DNA of 64,000 bases from Marinicauda salina (GCF_003122085.1 NZ_QEXV01000007.1:1-64000); one strand, 5' to 3'. Counted from the first letter of the stretch, positions 44,588-54,223 are shown. Program-made: numbers and translations. Notes: generated by a model not told the origin, from the sequence alone.

Positions 44588-45127
44588 ATCGGACTCGATA
44601 TTCCGGTTCTCGAGACCGACAGGCTGCGGCTGCGCGGCCATCGCGCCGACGACCTCGAGGCGTGCTTCGCCATCTGGGGCGATCCCGGAATGACGCGGCA
44701 TATCGGCGGCCGGCCGTCCACGCGCAGCGAGACCTGGACGCGGCTCAACCGCTATCTCGGCCACTGGGCGCTGATGGGCTACGGCTACTGGCTGGTCGAG
44801 GCGCGCGACACCGGCGCGGCGGTCGGCGAGGTCGGGCTGGCCGAGTTCAAGCGCGATATCGATCCCCCGATCGAGGGAACGCCGGAGGCGGGCTGGGTGA
44901 TCGCGCCGGCGCATCAGCGGAAAGGCTACGCCCGCGAGGCGATGGACGCCGTGCTGGCCTGGGCCGACGAGACGCTGGGCGCGGCGCGGACCTGCTGCCT
45001 GATCGCGCCGGAGAACGCGGTCTCGATCCGACTCGCCGCAAGCCTCGGCTATCGCGAGGCCGTGCGCACCTTCATGCGCGAGGCGGCGACGGTCGTGTTC
45101 TTCCGGGAGAAGGGCGGCGCGCCCTGA
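44588..45127 (+). CDS. GNAT (RimJ/RimL-type) acetyltransferase, apparent ATC start
   Basis: About 179 residues if read from ATC at 44588; only 145 from the first ATG at 44690. The sequence before that ATG (IPVLETDRLRLRGHRADDLE) is plainly the conserved N-terminus of this family. Yet no ATG, GTG or TTG exists in frame between the stop at 44552 and 44690. GGGAGG ends 5 nt before ATC. Acetyl-CoA binding is shown by GWVIAPAHQRKGYAREAMDA, then APENAVSIRLAASLGY. A rare non-AUG start or a start-codon mutation is the likely explanation. It is divergent from the EamA gene. Confidence 0.8.
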   Translation: MGLDIPVLETDRLRLRGHRADDLEACFAIWGDPGMTRHIGGRPSTRSETWTRLNRYLGHWALMGYGYWLVEARDTGAAVGEVGLAEFKRDIDPPIEGTPEAGWVIAPAHQRKGYAREAMDAVLAWADETLGAARTCCLIAPENAVSIRLAASLGYREAVRTFMREAATVVFFREKGGAP

Positions 45128-45131
45128 AAAA

Positions 45132-45146
45132 GGGCGGGACCCGCCC
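45132..45146 (-). terminator. Possible minus-strand terminator
   Basis: GGGCGGG and CCCGCCC form a compact hairpin. On the minus strand CTTTTTCAGGG follows. It would end transcripts arriving from the ZIP-DUF3299 operon about 200 bp upstream. Confidence 0.45.
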
Positions 45147-45350
45147 GGCGCCGCGCTGGCGCTCGATCGCCCCCCTCTGACGACAGCGTACCGCGCTGGG
45201 ACAGCCGGGGCGGGCCCCGGACAGGGCTACGCAAGGATTATGCGAGCCCCGTCCGCCCGGGGGAGGGGTCCGCCCGGGCGAGGCCATGATCGCAATCGTT
45301 AACGGCGGCGATGGCGCCGAAATGCGGCGGACCGGCGCCGAAACCTGCGG

Positions 45351-45869
45351 TTATTCCGTGTAGGGCCGCAGCTCGGTGAGTTCGAGCGTGTAGGCGGTGT
45401 CGCCGAGATCGTTGTCGGTGCGCCGCGTGCGCATCACGCCGACGGCCCACACCGGGTCCCACATGCCGTCGACTTCGACCGGTTCTTCGGCTTCGACGAA
45501 GATCAGCTGGTTGGGCGGCGGCGGCGGCACGTGGATGCACGCCCCGACATAGGGCACCAGCAGGAAGCGCGACACCGCGCGGTCGGCGGCGTAGTCGAAC
45601 GGCAGGACGTAGCCGCCGATCTTCACGCGCTCGCCGTCGAGAGCGTCGACGACATTGTAGGTGCGGATCTGGGGCATGCGGTCGACGCCGAAATGGTCCA
45701 TGCCCATCGCATTGGCTTGCATCTCCTGGAGCCGGGCGATGTTCCGCGCCTCGCCCTCGGGCAGCAGGTCGGACCATTCCAGCTCGCGCGGCGCGCTCGA
45801 CTGGGCGCGGGCTTCGGCGGCGACGAGCGCGAAAACGGCGGCGAGGGCGAGGATCAGCGTGCGTGTCAT
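45351..45869 (-). CDS. DUF3299 family exported protein
   Basis: 172 residues from the ATG at 45869. A signal peptide (LILALAAVFALVAAEARAQ) is followed by the DUF3299 core: VKIGGYVLPFDYAADRAVSR and FLLVPYVGACIHVPPPPPNQ. The single Cys and two His in GACIHVPPPP are conserved family features and may bind metal. It is the second gene after a ZIP transporter. DUF3299 genes recur in zinc-responsive operons elsewhere (from memory), so a periplasmic metal role is inferred. Confidence 0.85.
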   Translation of the reverse strand: MTRTLILALAAVFALVAAEARAQSSAPRELEWSDLLPEGEARNIARLQEMQANAMGMDHFGVDRMPQIRTYNVVDALDGERVKIGGYVLPFDYAADRAVSRFLLVPYVGACIHVPPPPPNQLIFVEAEEPVEVDGMWDPVWAVGVMRTRRTDNDLGDTAYTLELTELRPYTE

Positions 45870-45926
45870 GGGCGGATATGTGCGGCGTCGCGCGGCGGGC
45901 TTCAAGCGCGTCGTCGTCGCAGGGGC

Positions 45927-46709
45927 TCAGTTCGCGGCGTGCTGATGGAAATGGCCGCCGACCTCGATCGTGTCGAGATCGCGCGCGGGCGGGGTATGCA
46001 TCAGCGTCATCGCCGCCGCCAGCGCGGCGCCGCCGAGCACGGCCGGCGTCGACAGCGTCCAGCGGGTCGTTTCCGTATGACGCAGCAGGTGCACCGCCCC
46101 GACATGCAGAAGCAGGCCGGCGGCGACGGCGAACAGTCCGCCGAGCACTTCCGGCGACAGCGAGGCGGCGACGGGCGCGGCGGCGACAGCGGTCAACAGC
46201 GTCGTGCCCCCCGCGGCCAGGGAGGCGTAGCCCGCGCTGGCGCGGTCGGACAGGCCCGCGCGCTGCAGCAGGACGAAGCAGATCACCGCCTCGGGAAACT
46301 CGTGGATTACCAGGCCCGGCACGGCGGCCAGCCCGATCGCGGCGCCGACGGCGAAGGTCACCGCATAGACCACGCCGTCGATCAGCGAGTGCAGCGCGAT
46401 CGCCAGCACCGGCGCGAGGCTCGAGGCGGCCTGCAGGCCGGCCGGTCCGCGCAGGCTCAGCAGGCGCTGCATCATCGCGCCCAGGCCGAAGCCGGCGAGC
46501 ACCAGCCAGGGCGCGGCCGGGATCGCGTCGAGCGCCTCGGGCAGGAGCCGCAGGATCGACACCGCGATGACCAGGCCCGCGGCGAAGGCGGCGAAGACCG
46601 GCGCATGGGTCCGCGTGAACCCGGCGGCGAAGCGCACCATCACCAGCGCGATCACGGTGACGGCGGCCGCGGCGAGGCCGAACAGGGCGGAGGCGAGGAC
46701 GGGGGACAC
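45927..46709 (-). CDS. ZIP family metal transporter
   Basis: 260 residues and eight hydrophobic helices. The two metal-binding helices are recognisable: ALHSLIDGVVYAVTFAVG (HSxxDG, helix 4) and VIHEFPEAVICFVLL (HExPE, helix 5). The C-terminal tail GGHFHQH is His-rich. It is expected to move zinc or another divalent cation across the inner membrane. It is the first gene of a two-gene operon with DUF3299, 57 bp apart. A GTTAC palindrome lies 22 bp upstream of the start. Confidence 0.85.
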   Translation of the reverse strand: MSPVLASALFGLAAAAVTVIALVMVRFAAGFTRTHAPVFAAFAAGLVIAVSILRLLPEALDAIPAAPWLVLAGFGLGAMMQRLLSLRGPAGLQAASSLAPVLAIALHSLIDGVVYAVTFAVGAAIGLAAVPGLVIHEFPEAVICFVLLQRAGLSDRASAGYASLAAGGTTLLTAVAAAPVAASLSPEVLGGLFAVAAGLLLHVGAVHLLRHTETTRWTLSTPAVLGGAALAAAMTLMHTPPARDLDTIEVGGHFHQHAAN

Positions 46710-46731
46710 GCGGCGGCCTTTCGAGGGCGAA

Positions 46732-46746
46732 CGTTACTGTGTAACG
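46732..46746. promoter_or_regulatory. Candidate metal-responsive operator before the ZIP gene
   Basis: CGTTAC-TGT-GTAACG is a perfect 6-3-6 palindrome 22 bp before the ZIP start codon, where a repressor would block transcription. Its shape recalls alphaproteobacterial Zur sites (GTTAT/ATAAC type), but the match is partial. Confidence 0.5.
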
Positions 46747-46828
46747 CCGCGCCTCTCTACGCCTCGCGGGGCGGGGATGCAAGGGGCCGAGACGGAGCGC
46801 TTCGCCGGGAGGACCGTCCAGGAAACCT

Positions 46829-46937
46829 GTCATCCCGGCCGAGCGACGCGAGCGCCGGGATCTACCGGAATCGCAGGCAGAATTCGGGAAACGCTCAACG
46901 TAGGTCCCGGATAGCCCTGCGGGCTTCCGGGATGACA
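46829..46937. repeat. GTCATCCCGG-type inverted repeat element
   Basis: The ends TGTCATCCCGG and CCGGGATGACA are perfect complements 109 bp apart, with further GC-rich hairpins inside (GCCCTGCGGGC). It lies between the ZIP operon promoter and the bfr stop. It resembles dispersed non-coding elements common in alphaproteobacterial genomes. Confidence 0.75.
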
Positions 46938-46983
46938 AGCATCGAATTTCATCAGCCCCAAGCGGCGGCCGCCGAACCCCGCC

Positions 46984-47466
46984 TCAGCTCCCCTCTTCCT
47001 CGCCGAGCTGGCTCTGCATGTAGCGCTCCTCGCCGATCCGGGAGATCACCTCGAGCTGGGTCTCGAGGAAGTCGATGTGCTCCTCCTCGTCCTTGAGGAT
47101 GTGGTCGAGGAGCTGGCGCGAGACGTAGTCGCCGACCTCCTCGCAGTAGGCGATCGCCTCCTTGTAGACGGGATGGGCCAGCCGCTCGGCCTCGAGATCG
47201 CATTCGAGGCATTCCTTCAGCGTCTCGCCGATGCGCACCTTGCCGAGATCCTGGACGTTGGGCAGCCCCTCGAGGAAGAGGATCCGCTCGATCAGGTCGT
47301 CGGCGTGCTTCATTTCGTCGATGGATTCGTCGTACTCGATCTTCGCGATGCGGTGGAAACCCCAGTCGCGGAAGATGCGCGCGTGGAGGAAGTACTGGTT
47401 GATCGTGGTCAGCTCGAGCTTCAGCGCCTTGTTGAGATGCTCGATGACGCCCGCGTCGCCTTTCAT
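46984..47466 (-). CDS. bfr: Bacterioferritin
   Basis: 160 residues from the ATG at 47466, preceded by GGAGAG. A 24-mer iron-storage protein. Ferroxidase ligands E18, E51 and H54, and the heme-ligand methionine M52, fall exactly at the E. coli positions within ESIDEMKHAD. The later EEHIDFLE supplies the second His and Glu. It oxidises Fe(II) and stores it as mineral. bfd, its release partner, is 460 bp upstream on the same strand, but a DUF4112 gene on the opposite strand separates them. Confidence 0.96.
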   Translation of the reverse strand: MKGDAGVIEHLNKALKLELTTINQYFLHARIFRDWGFHRIAKIEYDESIDEMKHADDLIERILFLEGLPNVQDLGKVRIGETLKECLECDLEAERLAHPVYKEAIAYCEEVGDYVSRQLLDHILKDEEEHIDFLETQLEVISRIGEERYMQSQLGEEEGS

Positions 47467-47542
47467 GAGAGGACTCTCCGGAATCGGTTGGCGTGAGCTC
47501 AAATCCTAGACAAGCCCGGCCGTTCCCTGAAGGGTTATCGCG

Positions 47543-47926
47543 ATGCGCCGGAGACGCCGCACCCGAACCGCCTCGGAGTCCGAGGCCGACATCCCGCCCG
47601 CGCTGGCGCGGGCGCGCGCCGTCGCGCATCTCATGGACGCGCAGTTCTCGGTGGGCGGGTTCCGCTTCGGCGTGGATGCGCTCGTCGGCCTCGCCCCCGT
47701 CGCCGGCGACCTCGTCGTCGGGCTGATCGGGGGCATGGTCATGCTCCAGGCCGCCGACGAGCTCGGCCTGTCCTGGTGGGTGAAGACGCGGATCCTGGGC
47801 TACACCGTGCTCGACCTCGTCGTCGGCGCGGTTCCCGTCCTCGGCGACGCGATCGACTTCGTCTACCGGTCGAACCTCAAGAGCCTGGCCCTGATCGAGC
47901 GCGCCTGGGCGAAGAAGCGGGGGTGA
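47543..47926 (+). CDS. DUF4112 small membrane protein
   Basis: 127 residues. An Arg-rich N-terminus precedes the DUF4112 core: FRFGVDALVGLAPVAGDLVV and then VLDLVVGAVPVLGDAIDFVY, two GD-containing hydrophobic repeats. The end reads SNLKSLALIERAW. It is predicted to be membrane-associated; function unknown. It sits on the plus strand between bfd and bfr, divergent from bfr and tail-to-tail with bfd (3 bp apart), so it probably has nothing to do with iron. Confidence 0.87.
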   Translation: MRRRRRTRTASESEADIPPALARARAVAHLMDAQFSVGGFRFGVDALVGLAPVAGDLVVGLIGGMVMLQAADELGLSWWVKTRILGYTVLDLVVGAVPVLGDAIDFVYRSNLKSLALIERAWAKKRG

Positions 47927-47929
47927 AGC

Positions 47930-48124
47930 CTATTCCGCCGGGGTCGCCAGCGGGTCGCGGACGGGTTCGGCGCCGGTGAGCATGCGCGCGGCCTCCTCGA
48001 AGCAGCGGCCGCACTTGGGCTTGGCGCCGCACGCCTTGAACGCGCTCGGCACGTCGCGGGCGCCGGCCTTGGCGGCGTCCTTGAACTGGCGGCACTTCAG
48101 GGCGTTGCAGATGCACACATACAT
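47930..48124 (-). CDS. bfd: Bacterioferritin-associated ferredoxin
   Basis: 64 residues from the ATG at 48124. The cysteines C4 and C6 (MYVCICNAL) and C38 and C41 (KCGRC) match the four [2Fe-2S] ligands of E. coli Bfd by position. It reduces ferric iron inside bacterioferritin to release it when iron is scarce. Two Fur-like boxes lie just upstream, fitting iron-repressed expression. Confidence 0.93.
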   Translation of the reverse strand: MYVCICNALKCRQFKDAAKAGARDVPSAFKACGAKPKCGRCFEEAARMLTGAEPVRDPLATPAE

Positions 48125-48157
48125 GGGCGCGCGGCTCTCCAGGCGGGCGGCATACCC

Positions 48158-48210
48158 GCAAATCATTCTCAAAATCATATGCCGATCATGCGAATGATTG
48201 TCAACTGCGA
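48158..48210. promoter_or_regulatory. Fur-like boxes upstream of bfd
   Basis: GCAAATCATTCTCA at about 48158-48171 and TGCGAATGATTGTCA at about 48189-48203 face each other in an AT-rich patch before the bfd start. Both resemble half-matches of the Fur site (AATGATAATCATT). Binding by Fur or the related Irr is inferred, not shown. Confidence 0.55.
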
Positions 48211-48264
48211 ACCCCGCCGCGCACTGCATCTGGCGCGCCGGCGCGGCGCGGCTAGGCTGGGCTC

Positions 48265-48993
48265 ATGACCGCCCGCGCGATTCGCCTCGACGGCCGCGAG
48301 GTCGCCTACACGCTGAAGCGCTCGGCGCGCCGGCGCACGATCGGGCTCAAGGTCGGCCCCGAGGGGCTGGTCGTGACGCTGCCCGGCCGCGCCGGCGAGC
48401 GCGAGGCCGAGCGCGTCATCCGCGACAAGTCGCGCTGGGTGCTCAAGACGCTGGAGAAATGGGCCGACCGCCCCGCGCCGCAGCCGCTCAAGGGCGTGGA
48501 AGGCGAGATCATCCCGCGGCTCGGCCGCGGCCTCGATCTGCGCATCGAACCGCATGCGAAGGCGCGCACGCTGATCGATCACGACGACCAGGCGGTGACG
48601 GTGTCGGTCGACGAGCGCCTCGACGGCGATCTCAGGGCCGCGACCGTGCGCCGGGCGCTCGAGCGCTGGCGCCGGCGCGACGCCGAGGCGGTCATCCCGC
48701 CGAAAGTGATCGCCTGGGCCGACCGCCTCGGCCTGCCCGAACCGGTCGTGAAGCTGCGCGCCCAGAAGGCGCGCTGGGGCAGCTGTTCGTCGGACGGCGT
48801 GATCCGGATGAATGTCCGGCTGATGGCGTTCGAGGACGCGCTCATCGACTATGTCTGCGCCCACGAGGCCTGCCATCTCGTCGAGATGAACCACGGGCCC
48901 CGCTTCCACGCGCTGATGGACCGGCTGATGCCCGACCACCGCGCGCGGCGCAGGGCGCTCGCCGCGGCCGCGCCGGCCGGGGCGCATTTCTGA
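48265..48993 (+). CDS. YgjP-like zinc metallopeptidase (DUF45/WLM type)
   Basis: 242 residues. The zincin motif HEACH is at residues 200-204, in YVCAHEACHLVEMNHGPRFH. The preceding KARWGSCSSDGVIRMNVRL is the second hallmark of this family. The N-terminal part is a beta-rich domain (VTLPGRAGEREAERVI). The cellular target is unknown. It is the last GC-rich gene before an AT-rich patch. Confidence 0.9.
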   Translation: MTARAIRLDGREVAYTLKRSARRRTIGLKVGPEGLVVTLPGRAGEREAERVIRDKSRWVLKTLEKWADRPAPQPLKGVEGEIIPRLGRGLDLRIEPHAKARTLIDHDDQAVTVSVDERLDGDLRAATVRRALERWRRRDAEAVIPPKVIAWADRLGLPEPVVKLRAQKARWGSCSSDGVIRMNVRLMAFEDALIDYVCAHEACHLVEMNHGPRFHALMDRLMPDHRARRRALAAAAPAGAHF

Positions 48994-49125
48994 AGCACCA
49001 GCAGGGGTGACATTTGTTATTCGAATCCGCGGAATCGATCCACAGTGGCGAACGAACTTCACCGGAACTGAATGGACGACACACCAATTCTAATTTAAAA
49101 AACAAATTTAGATAAGAATTAATAA

Positions 49126-49914
49126 CTATCTACACGAAGGTCCAAAATAATAACTCTTAGGGTCTCCAATAGAAAGTAGGTTAGGATTATCAATCGGGCA
49201 TGTGACCGGCCCTGTAAATATCTTAATTATATGTGGGCATGATGCAAAAGCTGCAGCGCACATCTTGTCTATAACGCTACCAGGTTCAAAATTTTCAGAA
49301 AGACCCGTTTGTATCGCTTTCGATGCATATCGTCTTGAGTAATATGCCCAAAAATCTGCGAGTTGTATTGCGAGACATTCATGCTTTTGAATGAACTCTA
49401 ATTCATCTACCAATTGCATTTTACCTTCGTTGCGAAGCGATTTATATATATTCGATATATTTCTATTGTTTTTGTTGCCTGATTCAATAAAAAAAGAAAC
49501 GTTTCGTGGCCCACTCAATTCTAAAAGACCAATGTTGTCACATACCGTCGTTGTTAGCATCCCGAATAACATTCCCAATGCCGAAAACTGAGCCGTTTTT
49601 TTGCTTGCTCTTTTAAAGTCCCTTACGACATTTCCTGTAATGCAGAATGAAACACCAGCGATATTATTGTCTTTTGCTGCGCCAAATAGTTGTGTTAAAA
49701 AGGCATCTCGATACTCGAAACTCCACCCTTCGAAATCATCACGGCAGTTGTGAAATCTATTTGTGTGAAGGGTCTCGATGCCAAAATCTCTGTAAATTTC
49801 TGCAGCTTCGCGTTCATACGCAGCCCAGTTATCGTTCGGCGCATAATAGCCGGCCAGCGCAGTGACTTTTCCGCCTTCTACGTAGCTGTCGTCGAGATAG
49901 CAGAGGACTGGCAC
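49126..49914 (-). CDS. DUF3800 family protein in an AT-rich patch
   Basis: 262 residues. Family marks are the N-terminal CYLDDSY (the usual DESG site) and the C-terminal IQLADFWAYYSRR (QxxD). The acidic residues suggest a nuclease-like fold; function is not proven. Codon use is strikingly AT-rich against the GC-rich surroundings, and the flanks (about 49080-49125 and 49930-50000) are AT-rich too. It was probably acquired horizontally. DUF3800 genes are often found on mobile elements and near defence genes, but no partner, integrase or direct repeat is visible here. Confidence 0.85.
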   Translation of the reverse strand: MPVLCYLDDSYVEGGKVTALAGYYAPNDNWAAYEREAAEIYRDFGIETLHTNRFHNCRDDFEGWSFEYRDAFLTQLFGAAKDNNIAGVSFCITGNVVRDFKRASKKTAQFSALGMLFGMLTTTVCDNIGLLELSGPRNVSFFIESGNKNNRNISNIYKSLRNEGKMQLVDELEFIQKHECLAIQLADFWAYYSRRYASKAIQTGLSENFEPGSVIDKMCAAAFASCPHIIKIFTGPVTCPIDNPNLLSIGDPKSYYFGPSCR

Positions 49915-50006
49915 GGCGATCCAGCTTGCTCCAGATAATCAAAGAGAGGCTAAGCGTGGGAATATAATGCTCAATCGCAACTAGCAACGTAAAGTATAAT
50001 AGCCTG

Positions 50007-50036
50007 AAAAAAGGGCCGCGCCCGAAGACGCGGCCC
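50007..50036 (-). terminator. Terminator of the M28 peptidase gene
   Basis: GGGCCGCG pairs with CGCGGCCC around an 8-nt loop. On the minus strand TTTTTT follows. It is about 25 bp beyond the peptidase stop, at the edge of the AT-rich patch. Confidence 0.85.
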
Positions 50037-50060
50037 CTGATCAGGCGGAAGGAGGCGAGG

Positions 50061-51824
<1,764 letters not shown>

Positions 51825-51968
51825 AGTCGGTCTCCCCTAGGATTCATGTGGGCGCATGGTGCATCCCGGCGCGCCGAGCGCAAGGCCGCCGGGCGCCGGG
51901 GCCCGCGTCGCCCGCTTCAGCGGCGGGACGTCGGCTCGGTGAAACTCGGGATTTGTCGCGCTAGAGAC

Positions 51969-52427
51969 CTAAAGGCTGAAGTGGCTGATGAACCCGCATC
52001 CCGCGCGGGTGTCCATCAAGCGGTAATAGATGACGATCCGCCCGAGGCGTCGCGTTATGTACTCCGCTTCGGCTTCACAGACACGGTCGCCTCCAGGATC
52101 AGCCAGCGCAACGTCCACGCTGCCCTCGCAGCGATAGACTTCCGAATGCACGTAGACGTTCTCGACCCGTCGAAGGGCGATGGCGTCTCCGCAGATGCGC
52201 GCGACCGGCTCGCCGCTCGCGTCAGAAGCGCGCTCATCGATAATGACGATGGTCAGGATGTCGTTGGGGCTCGACGGGGTGCACGCTCCAATTAACAAGG
52301 CCCCGAAAGCGAGGAAGCCTCCGGCAAAATTGCCTAGAGGTGTCTGGGCTCCCCAGACCGGTTTCAATTGGCAGGCAAATCGGTGAGCCATCGAAATGCC
52401 GCGCAGCCAACTCCCCTTAATCATCAT
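51969..52427 (-). CDS. Hypothetical lipoprotein in an atypical region
   Basis: 152 residues; not recognised. A lipobox-like LLIGAC near residue 49 follows a long N-terminal segment, so the true start may be internal, for example the ATG at 52391. The mature part has four more cysteines and no known motif. Base composition is intermediate. Its start lies inside the end of the upstream 64-codon gene (11-bp overlap), implying coupled translation. Confidence 0.55.
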   Translation of the reverse strand: MMIKGSWLRGISMAHRFACQLKPVWGAQTPLGNFAGGFLAFGALLIGACTPSSPNDILTIVIIDERASDASGEPVARICGDAIALRRVENVYVHSEVYRCEGSVDVALADPGGDRVCEAEAEYITRRLGRIVIYYRLMDTRAGCGFISHFSL

Positions 52428-52611
52428 CCTTTGTCCACTTCGTATGGGCTACGCCGAGAACATGAGCAGATATTATTGTGAATATCGAGCTGATCAAGAA
52501 AGATATGAAGTATCCTTCGAGGCCCCATGTTATAGTTGAAATTATCACAAATCCTATGGCAGCAATCAAAATGAAATTGTATACTTTTTTATTTGTATTC
52601 TTATTTTTCAT
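52417..52611 (-). CDS. AT-rich small membrane protein
   Basis: 64 residues with a Lys/Asn-rich N-terminus (MKNKNTNKKVYN) and two helices (FILIAAIGFVIISTITW and FISFLISSIFTIISAHVLGV). Strongly AT-rich codons stand out from the genome average and suggest horizontal origin. It overlaps the following lipoprotein gene. I see no homolog. Together they may form a two-gene cassette. Confidence 0.55.
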   Translation of the reverse strand: MKNKNTNKKVYNFILIAAIGFVIISTITWGLEGYFISFLISSIFTIISAHVLGVAHTKWTKDDD

Positions 52612-52876
52612 TACTGCAATTCCGAAATTTTAGTGCGCTCGTCTCTCTGCACCCTTCCTAGTAGCCTCCGACGGGCAAGGAGTCTGCTCTCGGCGCTTCA
52701 TACCCGCGATGGTGGGTCATCCGCGATCCGGGTTTGCTCCGGGACAACCTCCGGCAGAAAAACGTCCCGATCAAGCCCGGTGCAGTCCCGCCCCAACCCT
52801 CGACAGCCCCGCCCCCGCCCGTCCAGAGTAAACGCTGTTCGCTCCGCCGCCCGGCGGGGCCGGCGCCGGAGGCGGC

Positions 52877-53818
52877 ATGGTCGACATGAGCGAGATCGAG
52901 AGCTGGCGGATCACGCTCGATCCGCGCTTCGACGCGCTGCTGCCGATCGGGTTGATGACGATGATGTTCGCCGTCGCGCTCGCGCTCCGGCTCGAGCAGT
53001 TCGCATTCCTCCGGCGCGATCCCGCCCGTTTTCTCGGCGCGGCGGCGGCCCAGATCCTCGGCCTGCCGCTGCTCACGCTGGCGCTGGTCTACGCGCTCGG
53101 GCCCGCGCCCTCGATCGCGCTGGGCATGATCGTCGTGGCGTGCTGTCCCGGCGGCAACGTCTCGAACTTTCTCACCCATCTCGGCCGCGGCGAGACCGCG
53201 CTGTCGGTGTCGCTGACGGCGACGTCGAGCCTGCTCGCCGCGCTTCTGACCCCGGTCTCGATCGTGGTCTGGGCGAGCCTCTATCCGCCCGCGGCCGCGC
53301 TGGTCGCCGCCGTCGAGGTCGATCCCTGGACCTTCGTGCTGCAGACGACCGTGCTGCTCGCGGTTCCGCTGGCCGCGGGGATGGCGGTGGCCCATCTCGT
53401 TCCCCGCTTCGCCGCGCGCATCCGGCCGGGCTTCATGGCGGTCGCCTTCGCCATCCTGATCCTGCTGGTGGTCTCGGGGCTGGCGCGCAATCCCCAGATC
53501 CTGCTCGCCGCCGGGCTGGTGCTGACGGGGATCGCGGCGCTCCACAACGCGCTCGCCTTCGGGCTCGGCCATCTCTCGGCGCGCGCGCTGGGCTTCGACG
53601 CCGCCGGCCGGCGCGCGCTCACCTTCGAGGTCGGCGTCCAGAACGCCGGCCTGGCGCTGGTGATCCTGCTCGCGGCCTTCGACGGCATCGGCGGGGCGGT
53701 CGCGATGGCGGGGATCTGGAGCGTCTGGCACCTGATCGCCGGGCTGGCGCTGGTCGGCGGCTTCCGCGGCCTCGACGCCTGGCGCGCCCGCGCCGCGGTC
53801 CGGGCGGGAGCGGAGTGA
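52877..53818 (+). CDS. BASS (bile acid:sodium symporter) family transporter
   Basis: 313 residues and about ten helices. The sodium-site crossover motifs are VVACCPGGNVSNFLTHLGRG and FEVGVQNAGLALVILLAAF, diagnostic for the SBF fold. Bacterial members import pantoate, pyruvate or other organic acids with Na+; the substrate here is unknown. GGAGG lies 5 nt before the ATG. A repeat-filled interval follows. Confidence 0.92.
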   Translation: MVDMSEIESWRITLDPRFDALLPIGLMTMMFAVALALRLEQFAFLRRDPARFLGAAAAQILGLPLLTLALVYALGPAPSIALGMIVVACCPGGNVSNFLTHLGRGETALSVSLTATSSLLAALLTPVSIVVWASLYPPAAALVAAVEVDPWTFVLQTTVLLAVPLAAGMAVAHLVPRFAARIRPGFMAVAFAILILLVVSGLARNPQILLAAGLVLTGIAALHNALAFGLGHLSARALGFDAAGRRALTFEVGVQNAGLALVILLAAFDGIGGAVAMAGIWSVWHLIAGLALVGGFRGLDAWRARAAVRAGAE

Positions 53819-53840
53819 TGGGAGATGCGCGGCGCCGCGA

Positions 53841-53874
53841 TCCCCTCCCCTTGTGGGGAGGGCCAGGGTGGGGT
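53841..53874. repeat. C/G-rich palindromic repeat, copy C (inverted)
   Basis: TCCCCTCCCC, a TTGT loop, GGGGAGGG, then CCAGGGTGGGG. This is the reverse-orientation unit, as in B' and E'. Confidence 0.7.
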
Positions 53875-53983
53875 GCGTTGAATTCCCGGACGCGCCGCAG
53901 GCGCGATCCGGGACCTCGTGGCGGCCAGGCCTTGTGGAGGCCCCGGCTCTCGCTGCGGTCGGCCGGGGGTTCATGCGCTGGAG

Positions 53984-54019
53984 CCCCCCACCCCGACCCT
54001 CCCCCGAGGGGGAGGGGGA
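53984..54019. repeat. C/G-rich palindromic repeat, copy D
   Basis: The forward unit CCCCCCACCCCGACCCTCCC is followed by a G-rich arm, almost identical to copy A before pgk. Confidence 0.75.
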
Positions 54020-54223
54020 CGGAACGGATTCACGATGCGGCGCGAGTGGAAATGCGCCGGGCGATGAGCTTCCTATCCTGCGTTTTCCTGCCCCGGATCG
54101 GGGTCCGGGGTGAACTCCAGTCAGGATCCAGAGAAGCAGGGCGCCGCGCGTCCTCTCTGGGCCCCAGCTTGCGCTGGGGAAACGCGAAGAGACTGAAGAC
54201 ATGAACCGACGGGAGCACACGCG

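Larger units (their letters stand above)
53819..54223. other. Repeat-rich non-coding interval
   Basis: 405 bp with no credible gene. It holds C/G-rich palindrome copies C (53841-53874) and D (53984-54019) in opposite orientation and a CCGGAxxCG-type hairpin set at about 53884-53915. A perfect palindrome-like CCCCGGATCGGGGTCCGGGG lies at 54091-54110, and a GGGCCCCAGCTTGCGCTGGGG hairpin at about 54159-54179. The upstream signals of the D-aminoacylase gene are at its end. Confidence 0.75.

Noticed and set aside
49015-49045. tRNA 3' end or attachment site (TTCGAATCC) next to the DUF3800 gene
   Set aside because: There is no acceptor stem, anticodon arm or matching direct repeat on the other side; the match is a short coincidence.
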